A stretch of DNA of 64,000 nt from Clostridiales bacterium (GTDB lineage: Bacteria; Bacillota; Clostridia; Christensenellales; Aristaeellaceae): assembly GCA_012837965.1 (NCBI GenBank), contig DUQF01000008.1:1-64000 (forward strand). Direction: 5' to 3'. Numbering within the stretch: position 1 is the first letter of the stretch; each line of letters begins with the position of its first letter. The position numbers and the translations under genes are program-made. This document shows, piece by piece, positions 25,186 to 33,768 of the stretch. The notes under the pieces were generated by a model. It searched no databases. It was given only the letters and a program-made list of their open reading frames with translations, and had not been told where the DNA came from.

Positions 25186-26499
25186 ATGGATGGAAGGATT
25201 CACTCGGTAACCTTAGATAAGGAACGCTGTACGGGCTGCTCTAATTGTTTGATGCGCTGTCCAACGGAAGCTATCAGAGTGCGTCGGGGTAGGGCGCATA
25301 TTATTGATGAGCGTTGCATAGACTGCGGTGAATGTATCCGGGTTTGTTCAAATCATGCAAAGATTGCTTTGACCGAACCTTTGTCTTCCGTTTTTGCCTA
25401 TCGGCACCGTATCGCTCTTCCCGCCCCTGCCCTTTATGGACAATATCGCAACCTGCCCTCTATTAGTTTAGTCATTGAAGGGCTTATTCGCTTGGGCTTT
25501 AGCGATGTGGTGGAGGTTGCTTTGGGGGCGGATATTGTAACCCGTGCAATTAAAGAAAAATTAAAAGAAAAAGGTTTACCAAAACCGATGATTTCTTCCG
25601 CATGCCCGACCATTACCCGCCTGATTCAGCTTAGATTTCCCGATTTGATTGAGCATATTATTGACGTGAGGCAGCCCATGGAAGTAGCCGCTTCCTTGGC
25701 TCGCAAACAATACGCGCAGAAGCATAGCGTTTCTGAAGATGAAATAGGTATTTTCTTTATCAGTCCCTGCGCGGCAAAGGCGACGGCCATTCATAATCCG
25801 CTTGGACATTCTTTGTCACAGGTTAACGGTATCATTGCTATAAGAGATATCTACGGCCCATTGCTTCAGGCAATGGATGGTCTCAAAGTTGGTGAAAAAG
25901 AAACCAGGGCGACACGCTATGGTATCGGTTGGGCCAAAAGCGGTGGCGAAGCAAAGGCCGTCGGTTCTATCAAGCGTTTGGCTGTTGACGGCATGGAAGA
26001 CGTAATCAGCGTACTGGAGGAAATTGAGAACGGACGGCTGCGAGACATTGAATTTTTTGAGGGGGCAGCCTGCCGTGGAGGCTGTGTGGGAGGGCCTTTA
26101 ACCTTTGAAAATAAATTTATCGCGCGAAATACGGTGAAATGCTTGGGAGAGAAACTGCCCGTTACCCATCCGGATGAGGTGATTCACCTGGAGCAGCTGC
26201 CGCCCATACCCTTACATTTTGAAGAGGATCTAAAGCCCAATGACAGTCTGAAGCTGCATCCAAGCATCAGCGGTGCCATAGAACGGATGGAAAGAATGCA
26301 GGAAATTCTATCCATCTTACCAGGCTATGACTGCGGATCCTGCGGCTCGCCCACATGCCGAAGCTTTGCAGAGGACATTGTCAGGGGTTATTGTACCCAG
26401 AACGACTGTATTTTCCTCCTGCGGGATCGCTTAAAGGTTATGGCGCAAGAAATGATTGATATATCACAAACGAAACGGGAGCATTCAAATGACAATTGA
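25186..26499 (+). CDS. Sensory-type [FeFe]-hydrogenase-like iron-sulfur protein
   Basis: This 437-aa protein has two N-terminal [4Fe-4S] ferredoxin motifs (CTGCSNCLMRCP and CIDCGECIRVC), then an H-cluster-type domain, then a C-terminal Fe-S motif (CGSCGSPTCRSFAEDI, about residues 381-396). The H-cluster motifs are altered: TSCCP reads SSACP (about 138), MPCxxK reads SPCAAK (about 193), and the third reads AACRGGCVGGP without GGG. Alanine at the first of the paired cysteines is known from sensory (HydS-type) hydrogenases. There is no PAS domain or phosphatase fused to it, unlike HsfB. It probably senses H2 or redox state and signals through the flanking HATPase or DRTGG proteins (inference). 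Confidence 0.78.
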   Translation: MDGRIHSVTLDKERCTGCSNCLMRCPTEAIRVRRGRAHIIDERCIDCGECIRVCSNHAKIALTEPLSSVFAYRHRIALPAPALYGQYRNLPSISLVIEGLIRLGFSDVVEVALGADIVTRAIKEKLKEKGLPKPMISSACPTITRLIQLRFPDLIEHIIDVRQPMEVAASLARKQYAQKHSVSEDEIGIFFISPCAAKATAIHNPLGHSLSQVNGIIAIRDIYGPLLQAMDGLKVGEKETRATRYGIGWAKSGGEAKAVGSIKRLAVDGMEDVISVLEEIENGRLRDIEFFEGAACRGGCVGGPLTFENKFIARNTVKCLGEKLPVTHPDEVIHLEQLPPIPLHFEEDLKPNDSLKLHPSISGAIERMERMQEILSILPGYDCGSCGSPTCRSFAEDIVRGYCTQNDCIFLLRDRLKVMAQEMIDISQTKREHSNDN

Positions 26500-26830
26500 A
26501 CACTTATGCACGTTGATTGAGGGAAAACCCTTAACCACCTTGGACACGGACCGTACCGTTGTCAGCGGGTATACCTGCGACCTACTTTCTTGGGTGATGG
26601 CAAAGGGTAGTCCTGATGCGGCATGGATTACCGTGCAAACCCATATGAATGTGGTTGCCGTTGCGGCTTTACACGACATGGCTTGCATTATTTTACCCGA
26701 AAACATCACCATGGAAGGCGCGCCTTTAGAGAAGGCAGAGGAGGAAGGGATAGCCGTGCTTACTTCGCCCAAAAGCGCTTATGAAATTTGCGGGATAATG
26801 ATGTGTGAGGGTATTCCCGCTTCTGAGTAA
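26489..26830 (+). CDS. DRTGG-domain protein (hydrogenase-locus accessory 2)
   Basis: This 113-aa protein is a second small DRTGG-type protein, related in layout to the one at 24389 (VSGYTCDLLSWVMAKG, then AWITVQTHMNVVAVAALHDM, then IAVLTSPKSAYEICGIM). I chose the ATG at 26489; it overlaps the preceding stop by 11 nt and has GGGAG upstream. Tandem DRTGG proteins flanking the sensory Fe-S protein suggest that they act as a pair. The function is unknown. Confidence 0.72.
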   Translation: MTIEHLCTLIEGKPLTTLDTDRTVVSGYTCDLLSWVMAKGSPDAAWITVQTHMNVVAVAALHDMACIILPENITMEGAPLEKAEEEGIAVLTSPKSAYEICGIMMCEGIPASE

Positions 26831-26833
26831 CTC

Positions 26834-27511
26834 ATGAATCTCTATTATGATTTACACATACATTCTTGTTTGTCGCCTTGTGCTGACGAACTTATGACCC
26901 CTAAAAATATATGCTCCATGGCTTCATTAAAGGGGCTTGATTTAATTGCCTTGACTGACCATAATAGCGCGGGTAATGTGCGCATAGCCGAGAAGGCCGC
27001 AATGGAGGAAGGTATCCTTTTCTTGCCGGGCATTGAAATATGCACGCAGGAAGAGGTACATTTGCTTGCTTATTTTGATAGCTGCGATGCTTGTGAGGAA
27101 ATGGGCGCATATTGTTACGAATATCTGCCGCATATTCAAAACAAGCCGGATTTTTTTGGGGAACAGGTGTACATTGGTGAAAATAATTTGCCTTGTCGAT
27201 ATGAAGAAAGGTTGCTAATCAGTGCGCTTACTCTCTCGCTTGAGGAAGTTGTGCAAAAGGTTCGTTCACTTGGAGGCGTAGCTGTACCGGCGCATATCTA
27301 TCGTGGAAACGGTATTATGACGATGCTTGGATTTATTCCGCCCCAAATAGGCTTTACAGTAGTCGAAATCAAAGCGGGCGAAATTCCGCCCGCGGGACTA
27401 CGATCGATTACTTCCAGCGATGCGCATGAGCTGGGCGCAATAGCTGAACGGAAATATAAACTAAATGCAACTAACACAAGGGAAGAAGTTTTAGCTTATC
27501 TCTCGTATTAA
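26834..27511 (+). CDS. PHP-domain metal-dependent phosphoesterase
   Basis: This 225-aa protein is a stand-alone PHP domain with the metal-binding motifs DLHIHS (residues 6-11), LTDHN (about 40), PGIEICT (about 65), HLLAYF (about 76), PAHIYR (about 154) and SDAHELG (about 193). Such proteins hydrolyse phosphoester bonds; related enzymes act on 3',5'-nucleoside bisphosphates or nucleotides. This subtype is often found in [FeFe]-hydrogenase loci, where its role is unknown. It is the last gene of the first hydrogenase-linked unit; a strong terminator follows. Confidence 0.82.
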   Translation: MNLYYDLHIHSCLSPCADELMTPKNICSMASLKGLDLIALTDHNSAGNVRIAEKAAMEEGILFLPGIEICTQEEVHLLAYFDSCDACEEMGAYCYEYLPHIQNKPDFFGEQVYIGENNLPCRYEERLLISALTLSLEEVVQKVRSLGGVAVPAHIYRGNGIMTMLGFIPPQIGFTVVEIKAGEIPPAGLRSITSSDAHELGAIAERKYKLNATNTREEVLAYLSY

Positions 27512-27567
27512 TGGGACACAATTTGCCCTGTTAACCAGTTTGCGTCCTGATGTTGTGCAAACAGCAC

Positions 27568-27623
27568 AAAAACCATGTGAAATTTTCTACCTTGTTCAAG
27601 GATGAAAATTTCACATGGTTTTT
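27568..27623 (+). terminator. Strong terminator between the sensory and hydBCA units
   Basis: A 20-bp stem (AAAAACCATGTGAAATTTTC paired with its complement at 27604-27623) contains an inner CCTTG/CAAGG hairpin. It is followed by TATTTTTTT. It separates the PHP gene from hydC; the stretch between it and hydC holds only a possible weak promoter (GATAAAAT near 27641). Confidence 0.9.
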
Positions 27624-27681
27624 ATTTTTTTGTTCAATATGATAAAATAAGCCGCATTGATTCTAAAGGAGGTTTTTTAAT

Positions 27682-28155
27682 TTGGCAACCAAGGATCAGG
27701 AAAAGTATTTGGAGTTGGAAAAAATTATTGAGGAGCACAAAGGACTGCCGGGGGCTCTGATGCCTGCCATGCAAAAAACGCAGGAACTGTTTGGCTGTGT
27801 GCCCCTTAAAGCACAACAAATGTTGGCCGACGGTCTTAACGCTACCCTGTCGGAGGTATACGGCATAGCCACCTTCTACTCGCAGTTTAATCTTGAACCT
27901 AAAGGTGAATATGTTATCAGTGTTTGTCTTGGCACTGCTTGTTATGTAAAAGGCGCTCAAGACATACTGGACAGGATTTGCGAAGAAATAGAAACCATGC
28001 CCGGAAAAACCAGTGCTGACGGACGGTTTACAGTCGAAGCGACTCGCTGCATTGGCGCTTGCGGTTTAGCTCCTGTTATGACCATTAATGAGGAAGTGCA
28101 CGGTCGAATTATGCCCGATGATGTACCGAGCATTCTTGCGAAGTATAAAAAATAA
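27682..28155 (+). CDS. hydC: HydC, NuoE-like [2Fe-2S] subunit of bifurcating hydrogenase
   Basis: This 157-aa protein is a NuoE/24-kDa-type thioredoxin-fold subunit. It binds one [2Fe-2S] cluster with cysteines in VCLGTACYVKG (about residues 81-91) and RCIGACGLAP (about 117-126). In HydABC it passes electrons between NADH-linked flavin and the hydrogenase subunit. The start is TTG at 27682, with AAGGAGG about 9 nt upstream. It overlaps the next gene by one base. Confidence 0.92.
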   Translation: MATKDQEKYLELEKIIEEHKGLPGALMPAMQKTQELFGCVPLKAQQMLADGLNATLSEVYGIATFYSQFNLEPKGEYVISVCLGTACYVKGAQDILDRICEEIETMPGKTSADGRFTVEATRCIGACGLAPVMTINEEVHGRIMPDDVPSILAKYKK

Positions 28156-28706
28156 TGCGTGACCTTTCACTGCACTTGCTCGATTTGGCGCAAAACAGCA
28201 TTTCAGCAGGCGCGAAGCACATCTCGATGAAATTGTCCTTGTATGAAAACGATGAATTACATTTTTTTATCAAGGACGATGGTGACGGGATGGATTCAAC
28301 TCTTGTAAAAGAAGTCCTTAGCCCTTTTGTCACCTCTCGTACTACACGCAAGGTTGGTATGGGCATTCCTTTGATAAAAGAGAGCGCCGAAAGCACAGGC
28401 GGCACCTTTAAACTGAACAGCACGCTTCAAAAAGGTACGGATTTGTTTGCAGTATTAAATACAAAACATATTGATTGTATTCCCATTGGCGATATAGCGG
28501 AGTCCTTTGTAAGCCTTATCTGCGCCAATCCGCAAACACCCGAGTTCACCTTAGCGCTTGAATCGCCTTTGGGCAGTGAAACTTATCAGACGGAAGAACT
28601 AAAACGAATGCTGGACGGTGTTGAGCTAACTGAGCCGGAAGTAATTGAATGGCTGCGCCGCTCCATTGATGAAAAGACAAGGGCACTATTTGGAGGAAAA
28701 GTGTAA
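28155..28706 (+). CDS. HATPase-domain protein of the hydrogenase operon
   Basis: This 183-aa protein has an N-terminal GHKL ATPase domain (LDLAQNSISAGAKHIS as N-box, DDGDGM as G1 box near residue 43, GMGIPLIKESAESTGG as G2 region near residue 73). The C-terminal about 80 residues are unlike a kinase phospho-acceptor domain. Homologous genes lie between hydC and hydB in many Clostridia and Thermotogota, with no known biochemical role. One-base overlaps with both neighbours (TAATG) show tight coupling. Confidence 0.82.
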   Translation: MRDLSLHLLDLAQNSISAGAKHISMKLSLYENDELHFFIKDDGDGMDSTLVKEVLSPFVTSRTTRKVGMGIPLIKESAESTGGTFKLNSTLQKGTDLFAVLNTKHIDCIPIGDIAESFVSLICANPQTPEFTLALESPLGSETYQTEELKRMLDGVELTEPEVIEWLRRSIDEKTRALFGGKV

Positions 28707-29086
28707 TGTTAACCAAAGAACAGTTAGAAGTCATTAGGCAACGAACCTTGGAGCGCATACAAATGCGTAAGGAAGATGAAAACCAAGCAGTTCGTGTGGT
28801 TGTGGGCATGGCTACCTGCGGCATTGCGGCTGGAGCACGTCCCATTATGCGGGCCTTTATGGATGAATGCAATCTTCGTAACTTGACCCACGTTCAAATA
28901 ACGCAGACGGGATGTGTCGGGATGTGCCGGTACGAACCCATGGCGGATGTTATTTTTCCCGGTAAAGATCCCGTCACCTATGTACAGTTGACGCCCGAAA
29001 AGGTGCGTCGCATTGTCGCTGAACATGTTGTCAACGGGCAACCGGTCAAAGAATTTACCATCGGTGCCGTTCTAAATAACCAATAA
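28706..29086 (+). CDS. Thioredoxin-like [2Fe-2S] ferredoxin of the hydrogenase operon
   Basis: This 126-aa protein has a charged N-terminal helix followed by a thioredoxin-like [2Fe-2S] domain, with cysteines in MATCGIAAGA (about residue 36) and QTGCVGMCRYEPM (about 69-81). It resembles the N-terminal ferredoxin domain of HydB and small electron-transfer proteins seen in multi-subunit hydrogenases. It probably serves as an extra electron-transfer or assembly subunit. Confidence 0.85.
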   Translation: MLTKEQLEVIRQRTLERIQMRKEDENQAVRVVVGMATCGIAAGARPIMRAFMDECNLRNLTHVQITQTGCVGMCRYEPMADVIFPGKDPVTYVQLTPEKVRRIVAEHVVNGQPVKEFTIGAVLNNQ

Positions 29087-29103
29087 TCAGAGGAGGGAAC
29101 TGA

Positions 29104-30897
29104 ATGGAAATTTATCGCTCACACGTATTAGTTTGCGGCGGTACAGGCTGTACTTCATCGGGATCATCGAAAATCATCGAAACGATGGAGCAAATGCTTG
29201 TTGAAAAGGAACTGGAAAGGGAAATCAAGGTTATCAGAACGGGCTGTTTTGGCTTGTGTGAAGCCGGTCCTATTGTTATTGTATATCCTGAAGGTACTTT
29301 TTATTCCCATGTCAAGGTGGAAGATGTTGGCGAGATTGTCGAAGAACACCTGTTAAAGGGTCGTATCGTCCGTCGCCTTGTTTATAAGGGCGCATTAACT
29401 GATGAAAGCGCACAAGTGCCGCTGAAAGATATTCCTTTTTACCAACACCAACACAGGATTGCGCTACGTAACTGCGGTGTAATTGACCCGGAGAATATTG
29501 ACGAGGCAATTGCAACGGACGCCTATCAGGCGCTAGCGAAGTGCGTAACCGAAATGACTCCTGAAGAAGTCATCGAAGTTATTTCTCAATCAGGCCTTCG
29601 TGGGCGTGGAGGCGGCGGTTTCTCTACTGGCATCAAGTGGAAGTTTGCCGCTTCCAGCAAGTCGGATAAAAAATATGTTATCTGTAACGCGGATGAGGGC
29701 GACCCCGGTGCCTTTATGGACCGTTCTATTTTAGAGGGTGACCCACACACTGTACTTGAAGCTATGGCCATTTGTGGCTACTGCATTGGTTCGGATGAGG
29801 GCTATGTTTATGTACGTGCCGAATATCCCATTGCTGTAGAACGCCTTGAAAAAGCGATTAGCCAGGCAAGGGCATATGGACTACTTGGAGACAACATTTT
29901 AGGTACGGATTTTAGCTTTAATATTCATGTGCGTTTAGGTGCCGGCGCCTTTGTATGCGGTGAAGAAACCGCACTCATGGCATCTATTGAAGGCCACCGT
30001 GGTGAACCTAAACCCAGACCTCCTTTTCCGGCTGTTCGTGGCTTGTTTGATAAGCCCACCAACATTAACAATGTGGAAACTTACGCAAATATTCCGCCCA
30101 TTATTCTAAATGGTGTAGATTGGTTCCGGTCACTTGGCACAGAAAAATCTTCCGGAACCAAGGTGTTTGCTTTGGGCGGTAAGATTAACAACACCGGGCT
30201 TGTTGAAGTCGAGATGGGAACGCCCCTGCGAACAGTTATTTATGATATCGGCGGTGGCATTCCCAAGGGCAAACAACTTAAGGCCGTACAGACAGGCGGA
30301 CCATCCGGTGGCTGTATACCTGTAGATCTTTTGGACGTACCGATCGAATATGATTCCCTCATCGAACTTGGCTCCATGATGGGGTCAGGCGGCATGATTG
30401 TTATGGATGAAGACAACTGCATGGTGGATATTGCCCGTTTCTTCTTGGATTTCACCGTTGAAGAAAGTTGTGGAAAATGCACGCCCTGTCGCATCGGTAC
30501 CCGTAGGATGCTGGAGATTTTAGACCGTATTGTCGAGGGGAAGGGCAAAGAAGATGACATCGAAAAGTTGGAACGATTAGCTCGTGTGATTAAAGAAACT
30601 TCTCTTTGCGGGCTTGGGCAGACTGCCCCTAATCCTGTTTTATCGACTCTGCATTATTTTAGGGACGAGTACGAGGCCCATATTTATGACCGGACTTGCC
30701 CTGCGCATCATTGCAGGTCGCTGACCAAGTTGCAAATCACTGATGATTGCCGTGGTTGTACCGCCTGTGCCCGTGTTTGTCCCGTGGACGCTATTTCCGG
30801 CGAAGTTCGGCAAAAGCACGTTATCGATATGGATAAGTGTACCAAGTGCTACTCTTGCATTGAAAAGTGTCGCTTTGACGCCATCATCAAGGTTTAA
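29104..30897 (+). CDS. hydB: HydB, NuoF-like NADH-binding flavoprotein subunit
   Basis: This 597-aa protein has an N-terminal thioredoxin-like [2Fe-2S] domain (CGGTGCTSSG and RTGCFGLCEAGP, residues 1-100) and a central NuoF domain. That domain has the FMN/NADH site GLRGRGGGGFSTGIKW (about 167-182) and EGDPGAF-type ADEGDPGAFMDRS, followed by the [4Fe-4S] ligands SCGKCTPCRIGTRRM (about 455-469). The C-terminus adds two ferredoxin clusters (CRGCTACARVCP and CTKCYSCIEKC). The flavin is the expected bifurcation site coupling NADH and ferredoxin oxidation to H2 evolution. AGGAGGGAAC precedes the start. Confidence 0.95.
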   Translation: MEIYRSHVLVCGGTGCTSSGSSKIIETMEQMLVEKELEREIKVIRTGCFGLCEAGPIVIVYPEGTFYSHVKVEDVGEIVEEHLLKGRIVRRLVYKGALTDESAQVPLKDIPFYQHQHRIALRNCGVIDPENIDEAIATDAYQALAKCVTEMTPEEVIEVISQSGLRGRGGGGFSTGIKWKFAASSKSDKKYVICNADEGDPGAFMDRSILEGDPHTVLEAMAICGYCIGSDEGYVYVRAEYPIAVERLEKAISQARAYGLLGDNILGTDFSFNIHVRLGAGAFVCGEETALMASIEGHRGEPKPRPPFPAVRGLFDKPTNINNVETYANIPPIILNGVDWFRSLGTEKSSGTKVFALGGKINNTGLVEVEMGTPLRTVIYDIGGGIPKGKQLKAVQTGGPSGGCIPVDLLDVPIEYDSLIELGSMMGSGGMIVMDEDNCMVDIARFFLDFTVEESCGKCTPCRIGTRRMLEILDRIVEGKGKEDDIEKLERLARVIKETSLCGLGQTAPNPVLSTLHYFRDEYEAHIYDRTCPAHHCRSLTKLQITDDCRGCTACARVCPVDAISGEVRQKHVIDMDKCTKCYSCIEKCRFDAIIKV

Positions 30898-30909
30898 GGA
30901 GGAAATACG

Positions 30910-32667
30910 ATGGAAAAGAAAATGATTTCGCTTACGATTGACGGCGTTCATGTGGAGGTTCCTGAGGGAACAACCATACTTGAAGCGGCACGAAAAGCGC
31001 ATGTTCATATTCCAACTCTCTGCTTTTTAAAGGATGTTAATGAAATTGGCGCCTGTCGCATTTGTGTGGTGGACGCTGGTGCCAGGGCTTTACAAGCTGC
31101 ATGTGTGCTTGAGGTTGCGCCGGGCATGGTGGTTAGAACCAATACGCCCGAAGTGCGTGAAGCACGTAAAACCATCATTGAATTAATTTTAAGCAATCAT
31201 GATAAAAAATGCCTATCTTGTGTTCGTAGTCAGAATTGTGAGTTGCAGAAAATCTCTTTAGATCTTGGCATTGAAAATGGCGATGAATTTGCCGGAACAA
31301 TGAGAATATATTCTGTTGACGATTTATCTGTAAGCCTTGTCAGGGACAATAATAAGTGTATTAACTGTCGCCGTTGTGTTGCGACTTGTAACAAAAATCA
31401 AGGTGTAGGCGTAATTGGCGCAGTGAACCGTGGTTTCAACACTTCAATTGAATCTGCTTGGGATCAGTCGCTGGCGCAGACTGCCTGTATCGGTTGTGGT
31501 CAATGCATCGTCAACTGTCCTGTAGGTGCCCTGTATGAGAAGGATGAACTACAAGACGTTTGGACAATGATTGACGATCCGGATTTACATGTGGTTGTGC
31601 AGCCTGCGCCTTCTGTGCGCGCTGCGCTTGGTGAATGTTTTGGCTTGCCCATGGGCACTAATGTGACTGGAAAAATGGTTGCCGCCATGCGCAGGCTTGG
31701 ATTTGACAAGATTTTTGATACCGATTTTGCTGCTGATCTAACCATCATGGAAGAAGCGACCGAACTGCTTGATCGTATACAGTCCAGGGGTACTTTACCC
31801 ATGATTACTTCCTGTTCTCCCGGTTGGGTACGTTTTTGTGAAACCTACTATCAGGATTTTATTCCCAATCTGTCAAGCTGCAAGTCGCCTCATCAAATGC
31901 TTGGCGCAATCACTAAGAGTTATTATGCTGAAAAGGCTAGCATTCCGGCTGAAAAAATCCGCGTTGTATCCGTGATGCCCTGTACGGCCAAGAAACTTGA
32001 AACAAGGTCACCGGGCATGGATTCTACTGGATATCCGGACGTAGACGCGGTCATCACCACCAGAGAGCTTGGCAAGATGATTAAGTCCAGCGGTATCGAC
32101 TTTGTGAACCTGCCCGATGAAGAGTTTGACCCCATTCTCGGCCTTAGCACGGGTGCCGGCACAATTTTTGGTGCTACCGGAGGCGTGATGGAAGCTGCTC
32201 TGCGCACGGCCTATGAAACTGTTCTCAACAAAGAACTTGAAAAGCTGGATTTCCACGTTGTTCGTGGCATTCAAGGAATTAAAGAAGCCACTATTGCTTT
32301 GGGCGATGTTGAGCTTAATGTAGCGGTAGTCAACGGCACAGCCAATGCCGCCAAATTGCTGGATGCCATTCGTAAGGGTGAAAAAACTTATCATTTTATT
32401 GAGATTATGGCTTGCCCTGGCGGCTGTGTGAACGGCGGAGGCCAACCAATTGTTTCCGCGCAGGATCGCCTGAATCTTGATCCACGTATAGAGAGGGCCA
32501 AGGCACTCTATAAGGCGGACGATGAGATGATCTACCGTAAGAGCCATGAAAACCCAATGATTAAGAAACTATACGATGAATATTTGGAAAAACCCAACAG
32601 CCACCGTGCGCATCACCTGTTACACCGCCACTACGTGAAACGTCCCAAATATCAGAATCAAAACTGA
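30910..32667 (+). CDS. hydA: HydA, catalytic [FeFe]-hydrogenase subunit
   Basis: This 585-aa protein starts with a plant-type [2Fe-2S] domain (CGACRICVVDAG-like near residues 45-60), then the His/Cys-coordinated cluster (CLSCVRSQNCELQ), then two [4Fe-4S] motifs (CINCRRCVATCN and CIGCGQCIVNCP). The H-cluster domain follows: TSCSPGW (Cys 302), MPCTAKKLE (Cys 358) and IMACPGGCVNGGGQP (Cys 502 and 506). The first motif has Ser where monomeric enzymes have a second Cys; I recall this form from multi-subunit HydA proteins. The small C-terminal domain ends in a His/Tyr-rich tail. The maturases HydE, HydF and HydG are not in the window. Confidence 0.95.
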   Translation: MEKKMISLTIDGVHVEVPEGTTILEAARKAHVHIPTLCFLKDVNEIGACRICVVDAGARALQAACVLEVAPGMVVRTNTPEVREARKTIIELILSNHDKKCLSCVRSQNCELQKISLDLGIENGDEFAGTMRIYSVDDLSVSLVRDNNKCINCRRCVATCNKNQGVGVIGAVNRGFNTSIESAWDQSLAQTACIGCGQCIVNCPVGALYEKDELQDVWTMIDDPDLHVVVQPAPSVRAALGECFGLPMGTNVTGKMVAAMRRLGFDKIFDTDFAADLTIMEEATELLDRIQSRGTLPMITSCSPGWVRFCETYYQDFIPNLSSCKSPHQMLGAITKSYYAEKASIPAEKIRVVSVMPCTAKKLETRSPGMDSTGYPDVDAVITTRELGKMIKSSGIDFVNLPDEEFDPILGLSTGAGTIFGATGGVMEAALRTAYETVLNKELEKLDFHVVRGIQGIKEATIALGDVELNVAVVNGTANAAKLLDAIRKGEKTYHFIEIMACPGGCVNGGGQPIVSAQDRLNLDPRIERAKALYKADDEMIYRKSHENPMIKKLYDEYLEKPNSHRAHHLLHRHYVKRPKYQNQN

Positions 32668-32679
32668 TTATAGAGTTAA

Positions 32680-32712
32680 AACTGCCAAGGTATTATTTGC
32701 GCCTTGGCAGTT
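32680..32712 (+). terminator. Terminator after hydA
   Basis: AACTGCCAAGG and CCTTGGCAGTT form an 11-bp perfect stem with an 11-nt loop. GTTAATTGTTATC follows, a weak T-tract. Confidence 0.7.
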
Positions 32713-32726
32713 GTTAATTGTTATCA

Positions 32727-32756
32727 TTGACAAATTGGGTTTTGCTGTGCGATATT
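32727..32756 (+). promoter_or_regulatory. Promoter of the secreted repeat protein gene
   Basis: A perfect TTGACA and a GATATT are separated by 18 nt, 30 nt upstream of the start codon. Confidence 0.6.
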
Positions 32757-32785
32757 AAGCTATAAACCTTTTAAGGAGAAATAGA

Positions 32786-33583
32786 ATGAGAAAGTATATT
32801 TGCATCTTAATGGCTTTCATGTTGCTTGTATCTACTTTTGCTTATGCTCAGGAACTAACCAAGCGGGAAGACTACAGTGAAGATTACTACGCTGTCTATC
32901 ACTACGCCACCACGCAAGATCAAGAAGAGGATTTACCTTTTCGAGAAGACTATTATTATGAACAGGCCTTGCAATCATCGGTTCTTTACCAAACCTTGCA
33001 AGACGGAACTTTACGTACTGACGTTTTGAATGACAAAGGCCAATTGGAGGGATACAGTTTATATCAGGTATCCAACGGAAAAGAGGTGACCGAGGAATAT
33101 GATGCCAACGACAAAATTATTTACCGGCATGAGCAGGTTAGTGATCACCTCATTATAACAGTATATTCTTACTTGGAAAACGGCAGCCTTGACCGGCAGG
33201 CGGTTACCACTCACTTTTCATCCGGCATGACTCGTACTGACCATTTAGATGCAGACGGCAAGCTCTTGTATTATACGCTTGAAACAATTGACAGAGTAGA
33301 TCGCTATGACCCCGATGGGCGACTGGAAGAATTTACCCTCTATCAAATTGATGAAGATGGAACCTATCGGGAAAGTACTTTTAATTCAAGGGGTGAAATG
33401 TTGTCCCTTTCTGTCCAAACGTATGAAGAAGATGGCGCCATCCGAATTGAGGAGTATTCAGGCCAGGGGCACTTACAAGGCTATACTTTAACCAGATTTG
33501 ATGATATATATGCCATCGTAGAAACCTATGATGCTGACGGTACCTTGCTTTCAACCGTGAAGGAAGATGCTATGATGCATTGA
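32786..33583 (+). CDS. Secreted acidic protein with MORN/RHS-like beta repeats
   Basis: This 265-aa protein has a signal peptide (residues 1-21, cleaving after AYA). The mature part is rich in Tyr, Asp and Glu. It is built from short beta-hairpin units with patterns such as DVLNDKGQLEGYSLYQ, DHLDADGKLLYYTLE, RYDPDGRLEEFTLYQ and ETYDADGTLLSTV. The repeated YDxDGxLxxxT resembles toxin-antitoxin MORN-like and RHS/YD repeats. The function is unknown. The gene is monocistronic with its own promoter and terminator. Confidence 0.65.
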   Translation: MRKYICILMAFMLLVSTFAYAQELTKREDYSEDYYAVYHYATTQDQEEDLPFREDYYYEQALQSSVLYQTLQDGTLRTDVLNDKGQLEGYSLYQVSNGKEVTEEYDANDKIIYRHEQVSDHLIITVYSYLENGSLDRQAVTTHFSSGMTRTDHLDADGKLLYYTLETIDRVDRYDPDGRLEEFTLYQIDEDGTYRESTFNSRGEMLSLSVQTYEEDGAIRIEEYSGQGHLQGYTLTRFDDIYAIVETYDADGTLLSTVKEDAMMH

Positions 33584-33596
33584 GTTTTATAAAAAA

Positions 33597-33632
33597 GCAA
33601 GAAAGGCTCTTATTTCGGAGCCTTCTTTTTTA
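33597..33632 (+). terminator. Intrinsic terminator
   Basis: AAGGCTC/GAGCCTT with an 8-nt loop is followed by CTTTTTT, and an A-rich upstream arm extends the stem. It ends the secreted repeat protein gene. Confidence 0.8.
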
Positions 33633-33768
33633 CAAACTATTATTCGGTCTAAATGATTGACGGGAAGAATACAGACCGTTTATCCGCTCATTTCAACCAC
33701 TTATCCAAAAACAGTGGAAATCAAGTCCAAATTATTCTATATTGCAACCAAGAAAGGAGGAGAACAGA

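Noticed and set aside
30910-32667. HydA inactivation because the first H-cluster motif reads TSCSPGW
   Set aside because: The motif keeps TSC, P and W, and the other two motifs are intact. I recall the Ser form in other multi-subunit hydrogenases, so I did not treat it as a defect.
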